DNA of 63,197 bases from Dietzia massiliensis (GCF_018390595.1 NZ_JAHBAV010000017.1:1-63197), one strand, 5' to 3'. Positions 1-8,533 are shown, numbered from the stretch's first letter. The notes: a model not told the origin generated them from the sequence alone. Made by a program: numbers and translations.

Positions 1-2115
1 CGGCCACCAGACCTTGTCCCCGACGAGGGTGAACAGCGCCGGGACGACCAGGGTGCGGACGATGAAGGTGTCGAGCAGCACGCCGAGGGCGACGATCACG
101 CCGACCTGGGTGAGCACGATGAGCGGCAGGACGCCGAGCACCACGAACACCGAGGCGAGCACGATGCCGGCCGAGGTGATGACCCCGCCGGTGAGGGCGA
201 CGGCGCGGACCATCGCCTCCCGGGTCGCGTGGGTGGCGGCCTCCTCGCGGGCCCGGATGGTGAGGAAGATCGAGTAGTCCACACCGAGGGCCACGAGGAA
301 CAGGAAGCTGTACAGCGGCACCGCGACGTCGAGGCCCGGGAAGCCCAGGATCTGGGTGGTGACGAACGTGCCGAGCCCGAGCGCGGCGACGGACGACAGC
401 GCCGTCGCGGTGAGGACGAGCAGCGGCGCGACGAGCGACCGCAGCACCAGGATGAGGACGACGAACACCACGAGCAGGATGAGCGGCGCGATGAGCGTCA
501 GGTCCCGGATGTTGCCCTCGGAGGTGTCGACGGCCTCCGCCACGGACCCGCCGACGAGCGCCTCGGAGCCGGGCACGGTGTCGACCGCCTCGCGCAGCGC
601 GACCACGCTGTCCTCGGACCGGTCGGTGGCGGGGGCGGCGTCGAGCACGACGGTGACGCGGCTCCACCCGGTTCCCGATTCCCCTGCGGGGCGGGCGGAC
701 ACGACGCCCTCGACGCCCTGCGCGGCCTCCGCGACCCCGGCCTCGGTCCCGGTGCGGGTGAGGACGGTGACCGGGTCGGTGACGCCGGCCGGGAAGTGCT
801 CGGCCGCGGTCTCCAGACCGGCGGCGGACTCGGACGCGGTGCGGAACTGCTCGGTCTGGCTCAGGCCGACGCGGGTGCCGATGAGTCCCAGCGCGAGGAC
901 CGCCAGCAGCAAGACGCAGGAGACCAGCACCGTCACCGGGCGCTTCACGACGCGCGCGGCGATGCGGCCCCAGACCCCGGGAGGCACCTCCTCGTCGAAA
1001 CCCTCTGGCGTGGCGGGCCCCGACCCCGCCTCGTGGCGACCGTGGTGCTGGCCCGGCCGCGGGATGAACGGCCAGAACAGGCCGCGGCCGCACACGGCGA
1101 GCGCGGCGGGCAGGGCGATGAGCGCGTAGACCAGCGCGACGAGAAGGCCGACCGCAGCGGACAGGCCGAGCGAGCGGTAGTTGGGCAGGGTCGCCAGCAG
1201 CAGGGTGAGCAGCGCGAGGACGACCGTGATGTTGCTGGCGAGGACGGCCGGGACCGCGCCGCGGTAGGCGTCGCGGAGCGCGGTGCGGCGGTCCTCGGTC
1301 CTGCGCAGCTCCTCGCGGTAGCGGGAGACCAGCAGCAGGGCGTAGTTGGTGCCCGCGCCGAAGACGAGTACGGAGACGATGCCGGAGGTCGAGGCGTCGA
1401 CGGTGACGCCCGCGGCCTCGCCGACCAGCGAGACGAGCAGAGCCGCGACCCGGTCGGCGACGCCGATGATGAGCAGCGGCACCAGCCACAGGACCGGCGA
1501 GCGGTAGGTGATGATGAGCAGTACCGCGACGACCAGCGCGGTGGCGGCGAGGAGCCGGAAGTCGGCGCCCTCGAACGCGGCGGCCGTGTCCGCGGCGAAC
1601 GCGGGGCCGCCGGTGAGCTGCGCGCTCAGCCCGTCGTCGAGCCCCTCGGCGACGGCGCCCCGCATGTCCTCGACGAGTTCGCGGCCCTCGCCGCCGGAGA
1701 TGAGCGACGAGTCGACGGGCACGAGCACCAGAGCGGCGGCGCCGTTGTCGGACGGGATCGGCCCCTGCGGCGGGGTCCCCACGATCTCGGCCATGCGTTC
1801 ACCGGCGCCGACCGCGGCCGCGATGCCCTCGGGCCCGAGCTCACCGCCGTCCTCCCGGGTCACCACGAGGACCGCGGGCACCGAGCCGGAGTCGGGGAAC
1901 TCCCGCTGGATCTCGGAGACGAGCGCGGCCTCGGAGTCGTCGGGCAGGGTCTGCGGCGCCTCGGACGAGCTCTCCGACGAGGCGAACGCGAACACCGCCC
2001 CGCTCACCAGCAGGACCGCCACCAGCATCACCCAGGCGGAGATCCGGCCGGTGACGACGCCGACCCACCCTCCCGCTGACCCTGACTTCTCCACGGCAGA
2101 GCGCTCCGCTCTCAT
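1..2115 (-). CDS. MMPL/RND-family membrane transporter (C-terminus cut by window edge)
   Basis: Proton-driven RND exporter of the MMPL family, which moves lipids or hydrophobic compounds out of the cytoplasmic membrane. 705 residues are visible and the frame runs off the left edge. A first membrane segment (about residues 25-46) leads into a periplasmic loop and a helical block containing GAGTNYALLLVSRYREE. After a second loop the block repeats with ALGVDYSIFLTIRAREE, giving the internal two-fold repeat expected of the family. The ATG at 2115 lies 13 bp after the stop of the upstream hydrolase, so this is the distal gene of a five-gene operon. No large extra cytoplasmic domain is seen before the cut. 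The substrate is not known. Confidence 0.9.
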   Translation of the reverse strand, partial: MRAERSAVEKSGSAGGWVGVVTGRISAWVMLVAVLLVSGAVFAFASSESSSEAPQTLPDDSEAALVSEIQREFPDSGSVPAVLVVTREDGGELGPEGIAAAVGAGERMAEIVGTPPQGPIPSDNGAAALVLVPVDSSLISGGEGRELVEDMRGAVAEGLDDGLSAQLTGGPAFAADTAAAFEGADFRLLAATALVVAVLLIITYRSPVLWLVPLLIIGVADRVAALLVSLVGEAAGVTVDASTSGIVSVLVFGAGTNYALLLVSRYREELRRTEDRRTALRDAYRGAVPAVLASNITVVLALLTLLLATLPNYRSLGLSAAVGLLVALVYALIALPAALAVCGRGLFWPFIPRPGQHHGRHEAGSGPATPEGFDEEVPPGVWGRIAARVVKRPVTVLVSCVLLLAVLALGLIGTRVGLSQTEQFRTASESAAGLETAAEHFPAGVTDPVTVLTRTGTEAGVAEAAQGVEGVVSARPAGESGTGWSRVTVVLDAAPATDRSEDSVVALREAVDTVPGSEALVGGSVAEAVDTSEGNIRDLTLIAPLILLVVFVVLILVLRSLVAPLLVLTATALSSVAALGLGTFVTTQILGFPGLDVAVPLYSFLFLVALGVDYSIFLTIRAREEAATHATREAMVRAVALTGGVITSAGIVLASVFVVLGVLPLIVLTQVGVIVALGVLLDTFIVRTLVVPALFTLVGDKVWWP

Positions 2116-2128
2116 CGATTCCCTGTCT

Positions 2129-2938
2129 TCACATGTCGTATTCGGAGAGGAACGCCTCGAGGATGGTGGTGACCTCCTCGGCGCGTTCCAGGGTGGGCGA
2201 GTGCCCGGCCCCGGGTATCTCGCGGTACCGCGAGTCCGCGATCAGTTCGACCAGCCGGCGGGACTTCTCCGGCGGCGTGGCCGCGTCCTCGGCGCCCACC
2301 ATGACCAGCGTGGGGGCGATGATCCGGATCGCCTCGTCCTCGCACGGGTCCCGGTCGGCGACCGACTCGATCGCCTTGACGAGTCCGGCCCGGTCGGTGC
2401 GCTCGAGCATCGCCATCCACTCGTCGATCCAGGGGGCGTCGAGGTTGCCCTCGGCGAGCATGATCGGCGCGACCCGCGACCGGACGGGACGGATGCCGGC
2501 GACGCGGTACACCGCCGACAGGGTCCGGTATTTGCGGCGGTTGGCCGGTTCCTCGGCGGTGGCGGCGGTGTCCATGAGCGTGAGGGTGTGCACGGTCTCG
2601 GGATTGCGGGCGGCCAGCCGGATGCCCACGAACCCGCCCATGGACAGCCCCACGAAGTTGACCACCGGGATCTGCAGGTGCCGCAGCAGTTCGGCGACAT
2701 CCACCGTGAGGGTGTCCATGTCGTACCCGCCGAGGGCACGCGGCGAGTTGCCCTGGCCGCGGAAGTCGATCGTCACGCAGCGGTAGCGGTCCCGCAGGCG
2801 GGCGATCTGGGGGTGGAACATCCAGCCGGAGAACAGCAGACCGTGGGCGAACAGCACCACGGGGGCGTCCTCACGACCGGCGGGCGCGCCGGTGTCGGTG
2901 TAGGCGATCGTCGTGTGACCGCGTCGGAACGTGGGCAT
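2129..2938 (-). CDS. alpha/beta hydrolase
   Basis: 269-residue serine hydrolase with a complete catalytic triad visible: Ser99 in the elbow GLSMGG, Asp218 in GAEDAATPP and His246 in GAGHSPTLE. The oxyanion motif HG is at residues 32-33. Length and motifs fit the broad esterase/lactonase/3-oxoadipate-enol-lactonase-like group, so the substrate cannot be read from sequence. A good ribosome site (CAGGAG) precedes the ATG. It sits between a histidine phosphatase and an MMPL exporter in one minus-strand operon headed by an acyl-CoA dehydrogenase, which suggests lipid or acyl-thioester metabolism (inference). Confidence 0.88.
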   Translation of the reverse strand: MPTFRRGHTTIAYTDTGAPAGREDAPVVLFAHGLLFSGWMFHPQIARLRDRYRCVTIDFRGQGNSPRALGGYDMDTLTVDVAELLRHLQIPVVNFVGLSMGGFVGIRLAARNPETVHTLTLMDTAATAEEPANRRKYRTLSAVYRVAGIRPVRSRVAPIMLAEGNLDAPWIDEWMAMLERTDRAGLVKAIESVADRDPCEDEAIRIIAPTLVMVGAEDAATPPEKSRRLVELIADSRYREIPGAGHSPTLERAEEVTTILEAFLSEYDM

Positions 2939-2974
2939 CGGGCGTCTCTCCTGAGGTCGTGTCCCGCCGCCCGC

Positions 2975-3685
2975 TCACCGGAGGGTGATCAGGCGCCGCG
3001 GGTCATCCGGTCCGGCCGCCCGTTCGAGGTGCTGGTGCTCGTTGACCGCGATGCAGGTCATCCCGCCCCGACCCACCACGACACGGGCCGTGCCGGTGTT
3101 CACCGTCACACGCTGCAGGCGGGTCCACAACCCGACGACACCCTCCGGGTCCGCCAGCAGCGTCGCCACCGCCAGCGAGATGGTGCCGGCCGAGGACACG
3201 ACGAGGGTCGTCCTGCCGCTGCCGGACCGGGCGGCGGCGTCGGCGAGGGCGGCCTCGGCGTCGGCGCGGTACCGGGCGAACGCCTCGAGCCCCGACCAGT
3301 GGCCCAGCGCCGCGTCGAGCTCGCGCTGGAAGGCCTGCTTGGCCTCGTCGGAGGAGCCCGCCGAGTCGAGGGTGCCGTGCTCGGCGGACAGGCCGGCCAC
3401 GCGCGCGGCCTCGAGGACGGCGTCGGCGTCGTACTCCGCCCACCGCTCGTCTATCTCGACGGGGCAGTCAACGTCGCCGTGCGCGCGCAGGCCCTCGAGC
3501 AGGCCCTCGGCGGTCTCGCGCTGGCGCCGCATGCCGCCGTGGATGATGACGTCGGGCCGCAGGCCGCGGGCGGCCATGTCCTCACCGGCCAGGCGCGCCT
3601 GCAGGTGTCCGGTCTCGGACAGCCGGTCGTAGTCACCGCTGCCGAACGAGGCCTGACCGTGGCGGACGAGGTGGATGGCGCCCAT
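2975..3685 (-). CDS. histidine phosphatase (phosphoglycerate-mutase-like) family protein
   Basis: 236 residues. The N-terminal motif LVRHGQAS (residues 6-13) supplies the phospho-accepting His of the branch-1 histidine phosphatase fold, and a second conserved region is seen at LVVSSAGTISLAVA. The family removes phosphate from sugars, nucleotides or acyl-phosphates. Its ATG overlaps the TGA of the upstream APH-like kinase by one base (TGATG), so the two are probably translationally coupled. A phosphatase coupled to a small-molecule kinase is suggestive, but no substrate can be named. Confidence 0.87.
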   Translation of the reverse strand: MGAIHLVRHGQASFGSGDYDRLSETGHLQARLAGEDMAARGLRPDVIIHGGMRRQRETAEGLLEGLRAHGDVDCPVEIDERWAEYDADAVLEAARVAGLSAEHGTLDSAGSSDEAKQAFQRELDAALGHWSGLEAFARYRADAEAALADAAARSGSGRTTLVVSSAGTISLAVATLLADPEGVVGLWTRLQRVTVNTGTARVVVGRGGMTCIAVNEHQHLERAAGPDDPRRLITLR

Positions 3686-5016
3686 CAGCGCTCACCCCCC
3701 GCGCCGCGGACCAGACCGCCGATGACGGGGAGCCCGCCGAGGACGCCGGTGACCTTGCCGCGGGCGTCGTGGACGCCGCCGGCGAGCAGCGGTAGCGCCA
3801 CGCGGGGCACGCCGAGCAGTTCCGGGATCACGTCCTTCGGGGAGATCCGCGTGGGTGACAGGCGCCCGTCGCCGGTGCGGATGAGGCGCAGGCAGCGCTG
3901 CTCGAGGAACGCCACCCCGGGGCGGAACGCGCGGAAGGCCGGGTTTGTGGTCTGCCCGTGGTAGTAGCGGTGGTTGATCTGCTGGGCGATCACCGCGAGC
4001 CGGAACAGGCCGAACACCTCGTAGAAGCGCCACTGCTCGTCGGTGATGTCCAGGCCTGCGCGGCGCGCGTACCGCTCGACGACCTGCCGTCGGGTGAGCA
4101 TCCCCGGCGCGTTCGTGGGCTGGCGACGGAAGGCCTTGAACAGCGGGCCGTCGTCGTCCTGGACCCAGTAGGCCAGCGCGCCGCCCAGGTCCATGAGCGG
4201 GTCGCCGACGGTGGCCATCTCCCAGTCCAGGACGCCGATCACCCGGGTGACGTCGTCGGGGTCCAGGACGAGGTTGTCGAACCGGAAGTCGTTGTGGACC
4301 AGGCAGTGGCCGACGTCCTCGGGCTGGTTCGCGTGCAGCCACTTCATCACCGGCGCGAAGTCCGGGACGTCCGGCGTGCGGGCGCGGCGGTAGCGGGCGG
4401 ACCAGCCCTCGACCTGGCGGCGCACGTAGCCCTCGCCCCGGTCGAGGTCCTCCAGTCCGGCGGCGGCGACGTCCACCGCGTGCAGGTCCACCAGCGCGTC
4501 CACGGCCGACTCGCTCAGGCGCCGGGTCGTGACCCGGTCGAGGCGCAGGTCGCGGGGCAGGTTCTTGCGCAGGATGGTGCCCGCCATGCGTTCCATGACG
4601 TAGAAGTCCGAGCCGATGACCGAGTGGTCGTCGCAGAACCCGACCATGCGCGTCACCAGCGGGTAGACCGGCCGCAGCGCCGACTGGACGCGGTACTCGC
4701 GCCTCATGTCGTGCGCGCCGCGGGCCTTGGTCCCCGACGGCGGGCGCCGCAGGACCAGGTCCGCGCCAGGGTAGCGCAGCAGGTAGGTGAGGTTCGACGC
4801 GCCGCCGGTGTACTGGCGAACCTCCGGGAGGACCGGCTCGTCGTCGTCGCTCAGGTCCACGCCGGCGAGCACGTCCGGGTCGTCGGGGGTGATCGACCGC
4901 AACCACGCGGCGACGGCCTCCACGTCGAACGCGTCCTCGGCGCGCACCGCGCCGGTGCCGGGGACCCGGCGGCGCAGCGCGGCGTCGTCGTCGGCCATAC
5001 CGTCGCGCGGGCTCAC
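3685..5016 (-). CDS. APH-like phosphotransferase (ACAD10/11-type kinase)
   Basis: About 443 residues. Kinase of the aminoglycoside-phosphotransferase fold, closest in motif layout to the kinase domain of ACAD10/ACAD11 and to LvaA rather than to resistance enzymes. Visible are the nucleotide-binding start YTGGASNLTYLL, the Brenner loop HNDFRFDNLVLD (about residues 240-252) and the metal-binding DWEMATVGDPLMDLG. In known relatives this kinase phosphorylates the 4-hydroxyl of 4-hydroxyacyl-CoA. I chose the GTG at 5016 because it gives a GTGA overlap with the stop of the acyl-CoA dehydrogenase. An ATG six codons later (4998) is the alternative. Mycobacterial relatives are often mislabelled FadE36. 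Confidence 0.85.
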   Translation of the reverse strand: MSPRDGMADDDAALRRRVPGTGAVRAEDAFDVEAVAAWLRSITPDDPDVLAGVDLSDDDEPVLPEVRQYTGGASNLTYLLRYPGADLVLRRPPSGTKARGAHDMRREYRVQSALRPVYPLVTRMVGFCDDHSVIGSDFYVMERMAGTILRKNLPRDLRLDRVTTRRLSESAVDALVDLHAVDVAAAGLEDLDRGEGYVRRQVEGWSARYRRARTPDVPDFAPVMKWLHANQPEDVGHCLVHNDFRFDNLVLDPDDVTRVIGVLDWEMATVGDPLMDLGGALAYWVQDDDGPLFKAFRRQPTNAPGMLTRRQVVERYARRAGLDITDEQWRFYEVFGLFRLAVIAQQINHRYYHGQTTNPAFRAFRPGVAFLEQRCLRLIRTGDGRLSPTRISPKDVIPELLGVPRVALPLLAGGVHDARGKVTGVLGGLPVIGGLVRGAGGER

Positions 5017-6302
5017 CGGTCGGCCCCGGCGTCGGCGGTGGTCCGGGCCGCGGCGGCGTCGCGGTAGGGGGCGAGCATGGCGCGGGCGACGACGGCGAGG
5101 TGGACCTCGTCCGGGCCGTCGGCCAGTCGCAGCGACCGCGCGGTGGCGTACGCCCCGGCCAGCGGGAAATCGTCGCTCATCCCGCCACCGCCGTGCAACT
5201 GCAGGGACATGTCGATGACCTCCTGCGCCATCTTCGGGACCGCGGCCTTGATCGCGCTGACCTCGACCGCCGCCTGTCCCTCGGTGTCGAGCCTCCACGC
5301 GGCGTGCTGGACGAGCAGGCGGGCCTGGTCGATCGCGATGCGGGCCCCGGCCAGGCGCTCGCGGTTGCCGCCGAGGTTGACGATCGGCTTGCCGAACGCC
5401 ACCCGCTCGGAGGCACGACGGCACGCCAGGTCCAGCGCCATCTCGGCCAGGCCGATGAGCCGCATGCAGTGGTGGATGCGGCCCGGGCCCAGGCGGCCCT
5501 GCGCGATCTCCGCGGCCCGGCCGGGGCCGGCGATGATGTTCGACACCGGCAGCCGCACGCCGGTGAGCGTGACCTCGCCGTGGCCGAGCGGTTCGTCGTG
5601 GACGCCCTGCGCGATGAGCATCCGTTCCACCGTCACGCCGGGGGCGTCCATGGGGACCAGCACCATCGAGTGACGCAGGTAGCGGTGCGCGTCCGGGTCG
5701 GACACGCCCATGAAGATGCCCACCTTGCAGTCGGGGTGCCCGACGCCCGTGGACCACCACTTGCGGCCGTCGAGCACCACCTCGTCGCCGGAGATCCGCG
5801 CCGTGGCCGCCATGTTCGAGGCGTCCGAGGAGGCCACGGCCGGCTCGGTCATGAGGAACGCGCTGCGGATCTCCCCGGCCAGCAGCGGGTCCAGCCAGCG
5901 GTCTTTCTGCTCCTGCGAGCCGTACTTGAGCAGGACCTCCATGTTCCCCGTGTCCGGGGCGTTGCAGTTGAACACCAGCGGCGCGAGAAACGAACGGCCC
6001 ATCTCCTCCGCGACCGGGGCGTAGTCGGTGTTGCTCAGGCCCGTGCCGCCCCGCGTGCCGTAGCGCTCCGCGTAGGGGCCCTCGTGGCCGGCCGGCAGGA
6101 AGAGGTTCCACAGTCCCTGCTCGCGCGCGAGCGCCTGGAGTTCCCCGACCCGCGGGTCCACCGCCCACGGGTCCTGCCCGGACAGGCGGCGGCGGGCGAT
6201 GTCCGCGTGGATGTCCGATTCGACCGGGGCGATGTGGGCGTCGATGAACTCGCGGACCGCGGCGGTGAGCTCGGCGGCGCGCGGCGACGGGGAGAAGTCC
6301 AT
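5013..6302 (-). CDS. acyl-CoA dehydrogenase (ACAD11-like)
   Basis: 429-residue flavoprotein. The sequence carries the family landmarks NAPDTGNMEVLLKYG, MTEPAVASSDASNM (FAD/substrate loop), RASERVAFGKPI and a C-terminal LHGGGGMSDD. These resemble the dehydrogenase half of ACAD10/11. The expected reaction is FAD-dependent desaturation of an acyl-CoA or, when paired with the kinase, elimination of a 4-phosphate from a 4-phosphoacyl-CoA. The ATG at 6302 is preceded by CACGAT six bases upstream, a leaderless-type arrangement. It heads the five-gene minus-strand operon and is divergent from gpgS across 81 bp. Confidence 0.9.
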   Translation of the reverse strand: MDFSPSPRAAELTAAVREFIDAHIAPVESDIHADIARRRLSGQDPWAVDPRVGELQALAREQGLWNLFLPAGHEGPYAERYGTRGGTGLSNTDYAPVAEEMGRSFLAPLVFNCNAPDTGNMEVLLKYGSQEQKDRWLDPLLAGEIRSAFLMTEPAVASSDASNMAATARISGDEVVLDGRKWWSTGVGHPDCKVGIFMGVSDPDAHRYLRHSMVLVPMDAPGVTVERMLIAQGVHDEPLGHGEVTLTGVRLPVSNIIAGPGRAAEIAQGRLGPGRIHHCMRLIGLAEMALDLACRRASERVAFGKPIVNLGGNRERLAGARIAIDQARLLVQHAAWRLDTEGQAAVEVSAIKAAVPKMAQEVIDMSLQLHGGGGMSDDFPLAGAYATARSLRLADGPDEVHLAVVARAMLAPYRDAAAARTTADAGADR

Positions 6303-6383
6303 ACGTGCATCGTGGCACACCGCTCCCACCCGGGCCCGGGCGCGCGAGACCCCCACGGCCCCGGCTCTGGCAGGATCGCGGGC

Positions 6384-7373
6384 GTGACCGAGCATTCGCG
6401 GACGACCCTCGCCGACCGGGCGGACCCGGTTCGTGCCTGGTCGGCGCGACGAACCTACCGCGCGGCCGACTTCCGCCCCGGCGACCTCGTCGCGGCCAAG
6501 GCGGGCCGCCGCATCTCGGTCGTGCTGCCCGCCCGCGACGAGCAGTCGACCGTCGGCGCGATTGTCGCCGCCCTGCACTCCGAGCTCGTGCAGGGCGTGC
6601 CGTTGATCGACGAGCTCGTCGTCGTCGACTCCCACTCCACCGACGCCACCGCACAGGTGGCGCGCTCCGCCGGCGCCCGAGTCGTGGCCCAGGGCGAGGT
6701 CCTCCCCGGCCTGGGCGACGTGCCCGGCAAGGGCGAGGCGCTGTGGAAGTCGCTCGCCGCCACCGACGGTGACATCATCGCGTTCCTCGACTCCGACCTG
6801 CGCGACTTCGACCCCGCGTTCGCGACCGGACTGCTCGGGCCGTTGCTCACCGAACCCGGCGTCGTGTTCAGCAAGGGCGCCTACGACCGGCCCCTCGACG
6901 ACGGCCGTACCGTCCTGCCCGCCGGCGGCGGCCGCGTCACCGAACTCGTCGCCCGGCCCCTGATCGCCACCCACTGGCCCGACCTCGGCGGATTCGTCCA
7001 GCCGCTCGCCGGCGAGTACGCGGGGACGCGCGAGGCGCTCGAGTCCATCCCCTTCGCCGGCGCGTACGGCGTCGACCTCGGCATCCTCGTGGACCTCTAC
7101 GAGGCGTACGGTCTCGACGCGCTCGCCCAGGTGGACCGGGGGCGACGCGTGCACCGCCACTCCCCCGACTCCGCCCTGGCCGTGATGGCCATGCACCAGC
7201 ACCTGGCGATGCTGAGCCGGCTGCGGCGCCACGGACGCGTGACCGGCGCCGACGCCCCCGGCGACACCCTCACCCTGCACCGGCGCGACCCCGACGACGG
7301 CGGCTTTCGCGCCGAGACCGTCCGGGTCGCCCCCGGCGAGCGTCCGCCCATGCGCGAGGTGCGCGGGTCGTAG
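6384..7373 (+). CDS. gpgS: glucosyl-3-phosphoglycerate synthase
   Basis: 329-residue GT-A glycosyltransferase (GT81) that joins glucose from NDP-glucose to 3-phosphoglycerate, the first committed step to methylglucose lipopolysaccharides in mycobacteria. Seen: nucleotide-binding VVLPARDEQSTV (residues 46-57), the metal-binding DSD at 136-138, and GKGEALWKS. Length matches Rv1208 (about 324). The GTG at 6384 was chosen because the protein aligns from there and CAGGAT ends seven bases upstream (leaderless-type). The only nearby gene on the same strand is a small methyltransferase 95 bp downstream. Whether that enzyme acts on the same polysaccharide is unknown. Confidence 0.9.
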   Translation: MTEHSRTTLADRADPVRAWSARRTYRAADFRPGDLVAAKAGRRISVVLPARDEQSTVGAIVAALHSELVQGVPLIDELVVVDSHSTDATAQVARSAGARVVAQGEVLPGLGDVPGKGEALWKSLAATDGDIIAFLDSDLRDFDPAFATGLLGPLLTEPGVVFSKGAYDRPLDDGRTVLPAGGGRVTELVARPLIATHWPDLGGFVQPLAGEYAGTREALESIPFAGAYGVDLGILVDLYEAYGLDALAQVDRGRRVHRHSPDSALAVMAMHQHLAMLSRLRRHGRVTGADAPGDTLTLHRRDPDDGGFRAETVRVAPGERPPMREVRGS

Positions 7374-7399
7374 TCGCCCTCCCTCCTGTCCGCCCCACC

Positions 7400-7452
7400 C
7401 GACCTCTCCCATACTCGACCTCTCCCACACCCGACCTCTCCCACACTCGACC
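7400..7452. repeat. three tandem 16-bp repeats upstream of the methyltransferase
   Basis: Units at 7400-7415, 7416-7431 and 7432-7447 read CGACCTCTCCCAYACY, followed by a partial fourth unit (CGACC). The array ends just before the ribosome site of the methyltransferase. It could be slippage-prone filler or a set of protein sites; nothing in it identifies a binder. Confidence 0.85.
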
Positions 7453-7468
7453 GAAAGGACCACCGCCC

Positions 7469-8077
7469 GTGGACGCCTCCGCATGGAACGCCCGTTACCT
7501 CGCGCAGCCCGACGCCTGGGGGACGACCCCGGCCGCCCGGATCGTCGCGGAGGTCACGGCCGCGGAGGATGCCGGCCTCGGGGTGGGCACCGCCGTCGAC
7601 CTCGCGTGCGGTGACGGCCGGCACGCCCGCTGGCTCGCCGCGCACGGCTGGCGGGTGCAGGCCGTGGACTTCTCCGAGGTCGCGATCGAGCAGGCCCGGG
7701 CCAAGGACTCCGACGAGGGCCGCAGCGGCAGCGTCGACTGGGTGGTCGGCGACGCTCGGACCTGGACGCCCGCCGAGCCGGTCGACCTCGTCGTGGTGGG
7801 CTTCCTCCACCTCGACCTGCCCGAACTCAGCGCCGTGCTCCGCGATGCCGGCACCTGGCTGCGGCCCGGCGGGCACCTCGTCTACCTGGGCCACGCCGCC
7901 GAGAACCTTCGTCGCGGGGTCGGCGGGCCCCAGGACCCGACGCTCCTGCCCGGTGTCGCCGACCTCGCCCGCGGTGCAGAGGGCCTCGAGGTGATCTCTC
8001 TGCGCCACGATCTGCGGCCGGCCGGCAGGGCCACCGCGATCGACGTCCTGCTGCACGCGCGGCGCTGGGCCGACTGA
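7469..8077 (+). CDS. class I SAM-dependent methyltransferase
   Basis: 202 residues with the Rossmann methyltransferase signature AVDLACGDGRHARWLA near residue 42 (motif I), VDFSEVAIEQA (motif II acidic end) and LRPGGHLVYLG (post-motif III). It resembles the TehB/thiopurine-like small-molecule methyltransferases, and no acceptor can be assigned. The start is GTG at 7469, supported by the ribosome site AAAGGA. It lies on the same strand as gpgS but behind its own short tandem-repeat spacer. A role in methylglucose polysaccharide methylation is possible but unsupported. Confidence 0.82.
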   Translation: MDASAWNARYLAQPDAWGTTPAARIVAEVTAAEDAGLGVGTAVDLACGDGRHARWLAAHGWRVQAVDFSEVAIEQARAKDSDEGRSGSVDWVVGDARTWTPAEPVDLVVVGFLHLDLPELSAVLRDAGTWLRPGGHLVYLGHAAENLRRGVGGPQDPTLLPGVADLARGAEGLEVISLRHDLRPAGRATAIDVLLHARRWAD

Positions 8078-8199
8078 CAGCGCGCGCGAGCTCGACGTCC
8101 GCGGGGGTCGTTCGCGGCGGGGCCGTCCACGAGGGCCGTCCGCGGGGCCGTTCGCGCTGACAGCGGCGGTGAGCGGCGGTTTGTGACTGCCCCTGCGAA

Positions 8200-8265
8200 C
8201 GCCACCTATCTGATCACGCGACACCTATCGGACCCCTTAGGGGGCGTGAAATCGGATAGGTGGCG
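8200..8265. repeat. imperfect inverted repeat with three CACCTATC copies
   Basis: The left arm 8200-8214 and right arm 8251-8265 are 15-bp inverted copies with one mismatch (CGCCACCTATCTGAT against ATCGGATAGGTGGCG). A third direct copy, CACCTATCGGA, lies at 8222-8232. Between the arms are an inner CACGC/GCGTG pair and CCCCTTAGGGG at 8233-8243. It could fold as a branched hairpin (terminator for the convergent genes) or bind a protein at three sites. Confidence 0.8.
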
Positions 8266-8338
8266 CGACGTGAAAGGGCGGGCACTCCCGAACCCACGGC
8301 CGGAGCGCTGGTGTCGGGCTCGGTGTTCGCGGGGCTTG

Positions 8339-8505
8339 CGATCCGCCCCTCGGGCCACGATCCGCCCCCTCCGGATCACGATCGGCCCCTCGGATTACGA
8401 TCGGCCCCTCGAATTACGATCCGCCCGCGGAGTTCCTAGCGCGGAGCGTACTCCGGAGGGCGAATCGTGAATCGGAGGGCAAGTCGCGAATCGGAGGGCG
8501 GATCG
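8339..8505. repeat. orientation-switching array of about 19-bp repeats
   Basis: Direct units of CGATCSGCCCCTCGGATTA type begin at 8339, 8358, 8379, 8398 and 8417. After a short centre the same unit continues on the opposite strand at about 8453-8467, 8468-8486 and 8487-8505 (AATCGGAGGGCGGATCG type). The whole is a giant imperfect palindrome. Function unknown. Confidence 0.8.
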
Positions 8506-8533
8506 ACGCAGCGGTGCGTACCCGGCAGCGGAA

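Larger units (their letters stand above)
8078..8533. other. 456-bp gene-free spacer between convergent genes, made of degenerate repeats
   Basis: No plausible gene on either strand. From left to right it holds (i) about 8100-8160, degenerate copies of a GGGGCCGTYCGCG motif, (ii) a long dyad at 8200-8265, and (iii) an array of about 19-bp units at 8339-8505 that switches orientation half way. Both flanking genes end here, so the region can carry transcript 3' ends without cost to coding. Confidence 0.75.

Noticed and set aside
229..2079. 616-codon plus-strand frame opposite the MMPL gene
   Set aside because: Gly/Arg/Glu/His-rich translation typical of antisense frames in GC-rich DNA. The minus strand encodes a clear MMPL protein.
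3685..6654. 989-codon frame covering the kinase and the dehydrogenase as one fusion protein
   Set aside because: The dehydrogenase lies in another frame there. The kinase starts at about 5016, so the ACAD10/11 domains are split rather than fused.
5013..7484. Single 823-codon frame that would extend the acyl-CoA dehydrogenase upstream
   Set aside because: The family homology begins at the ATG at 6302. The extension is antisense to gpgS and compositionally abnormal.
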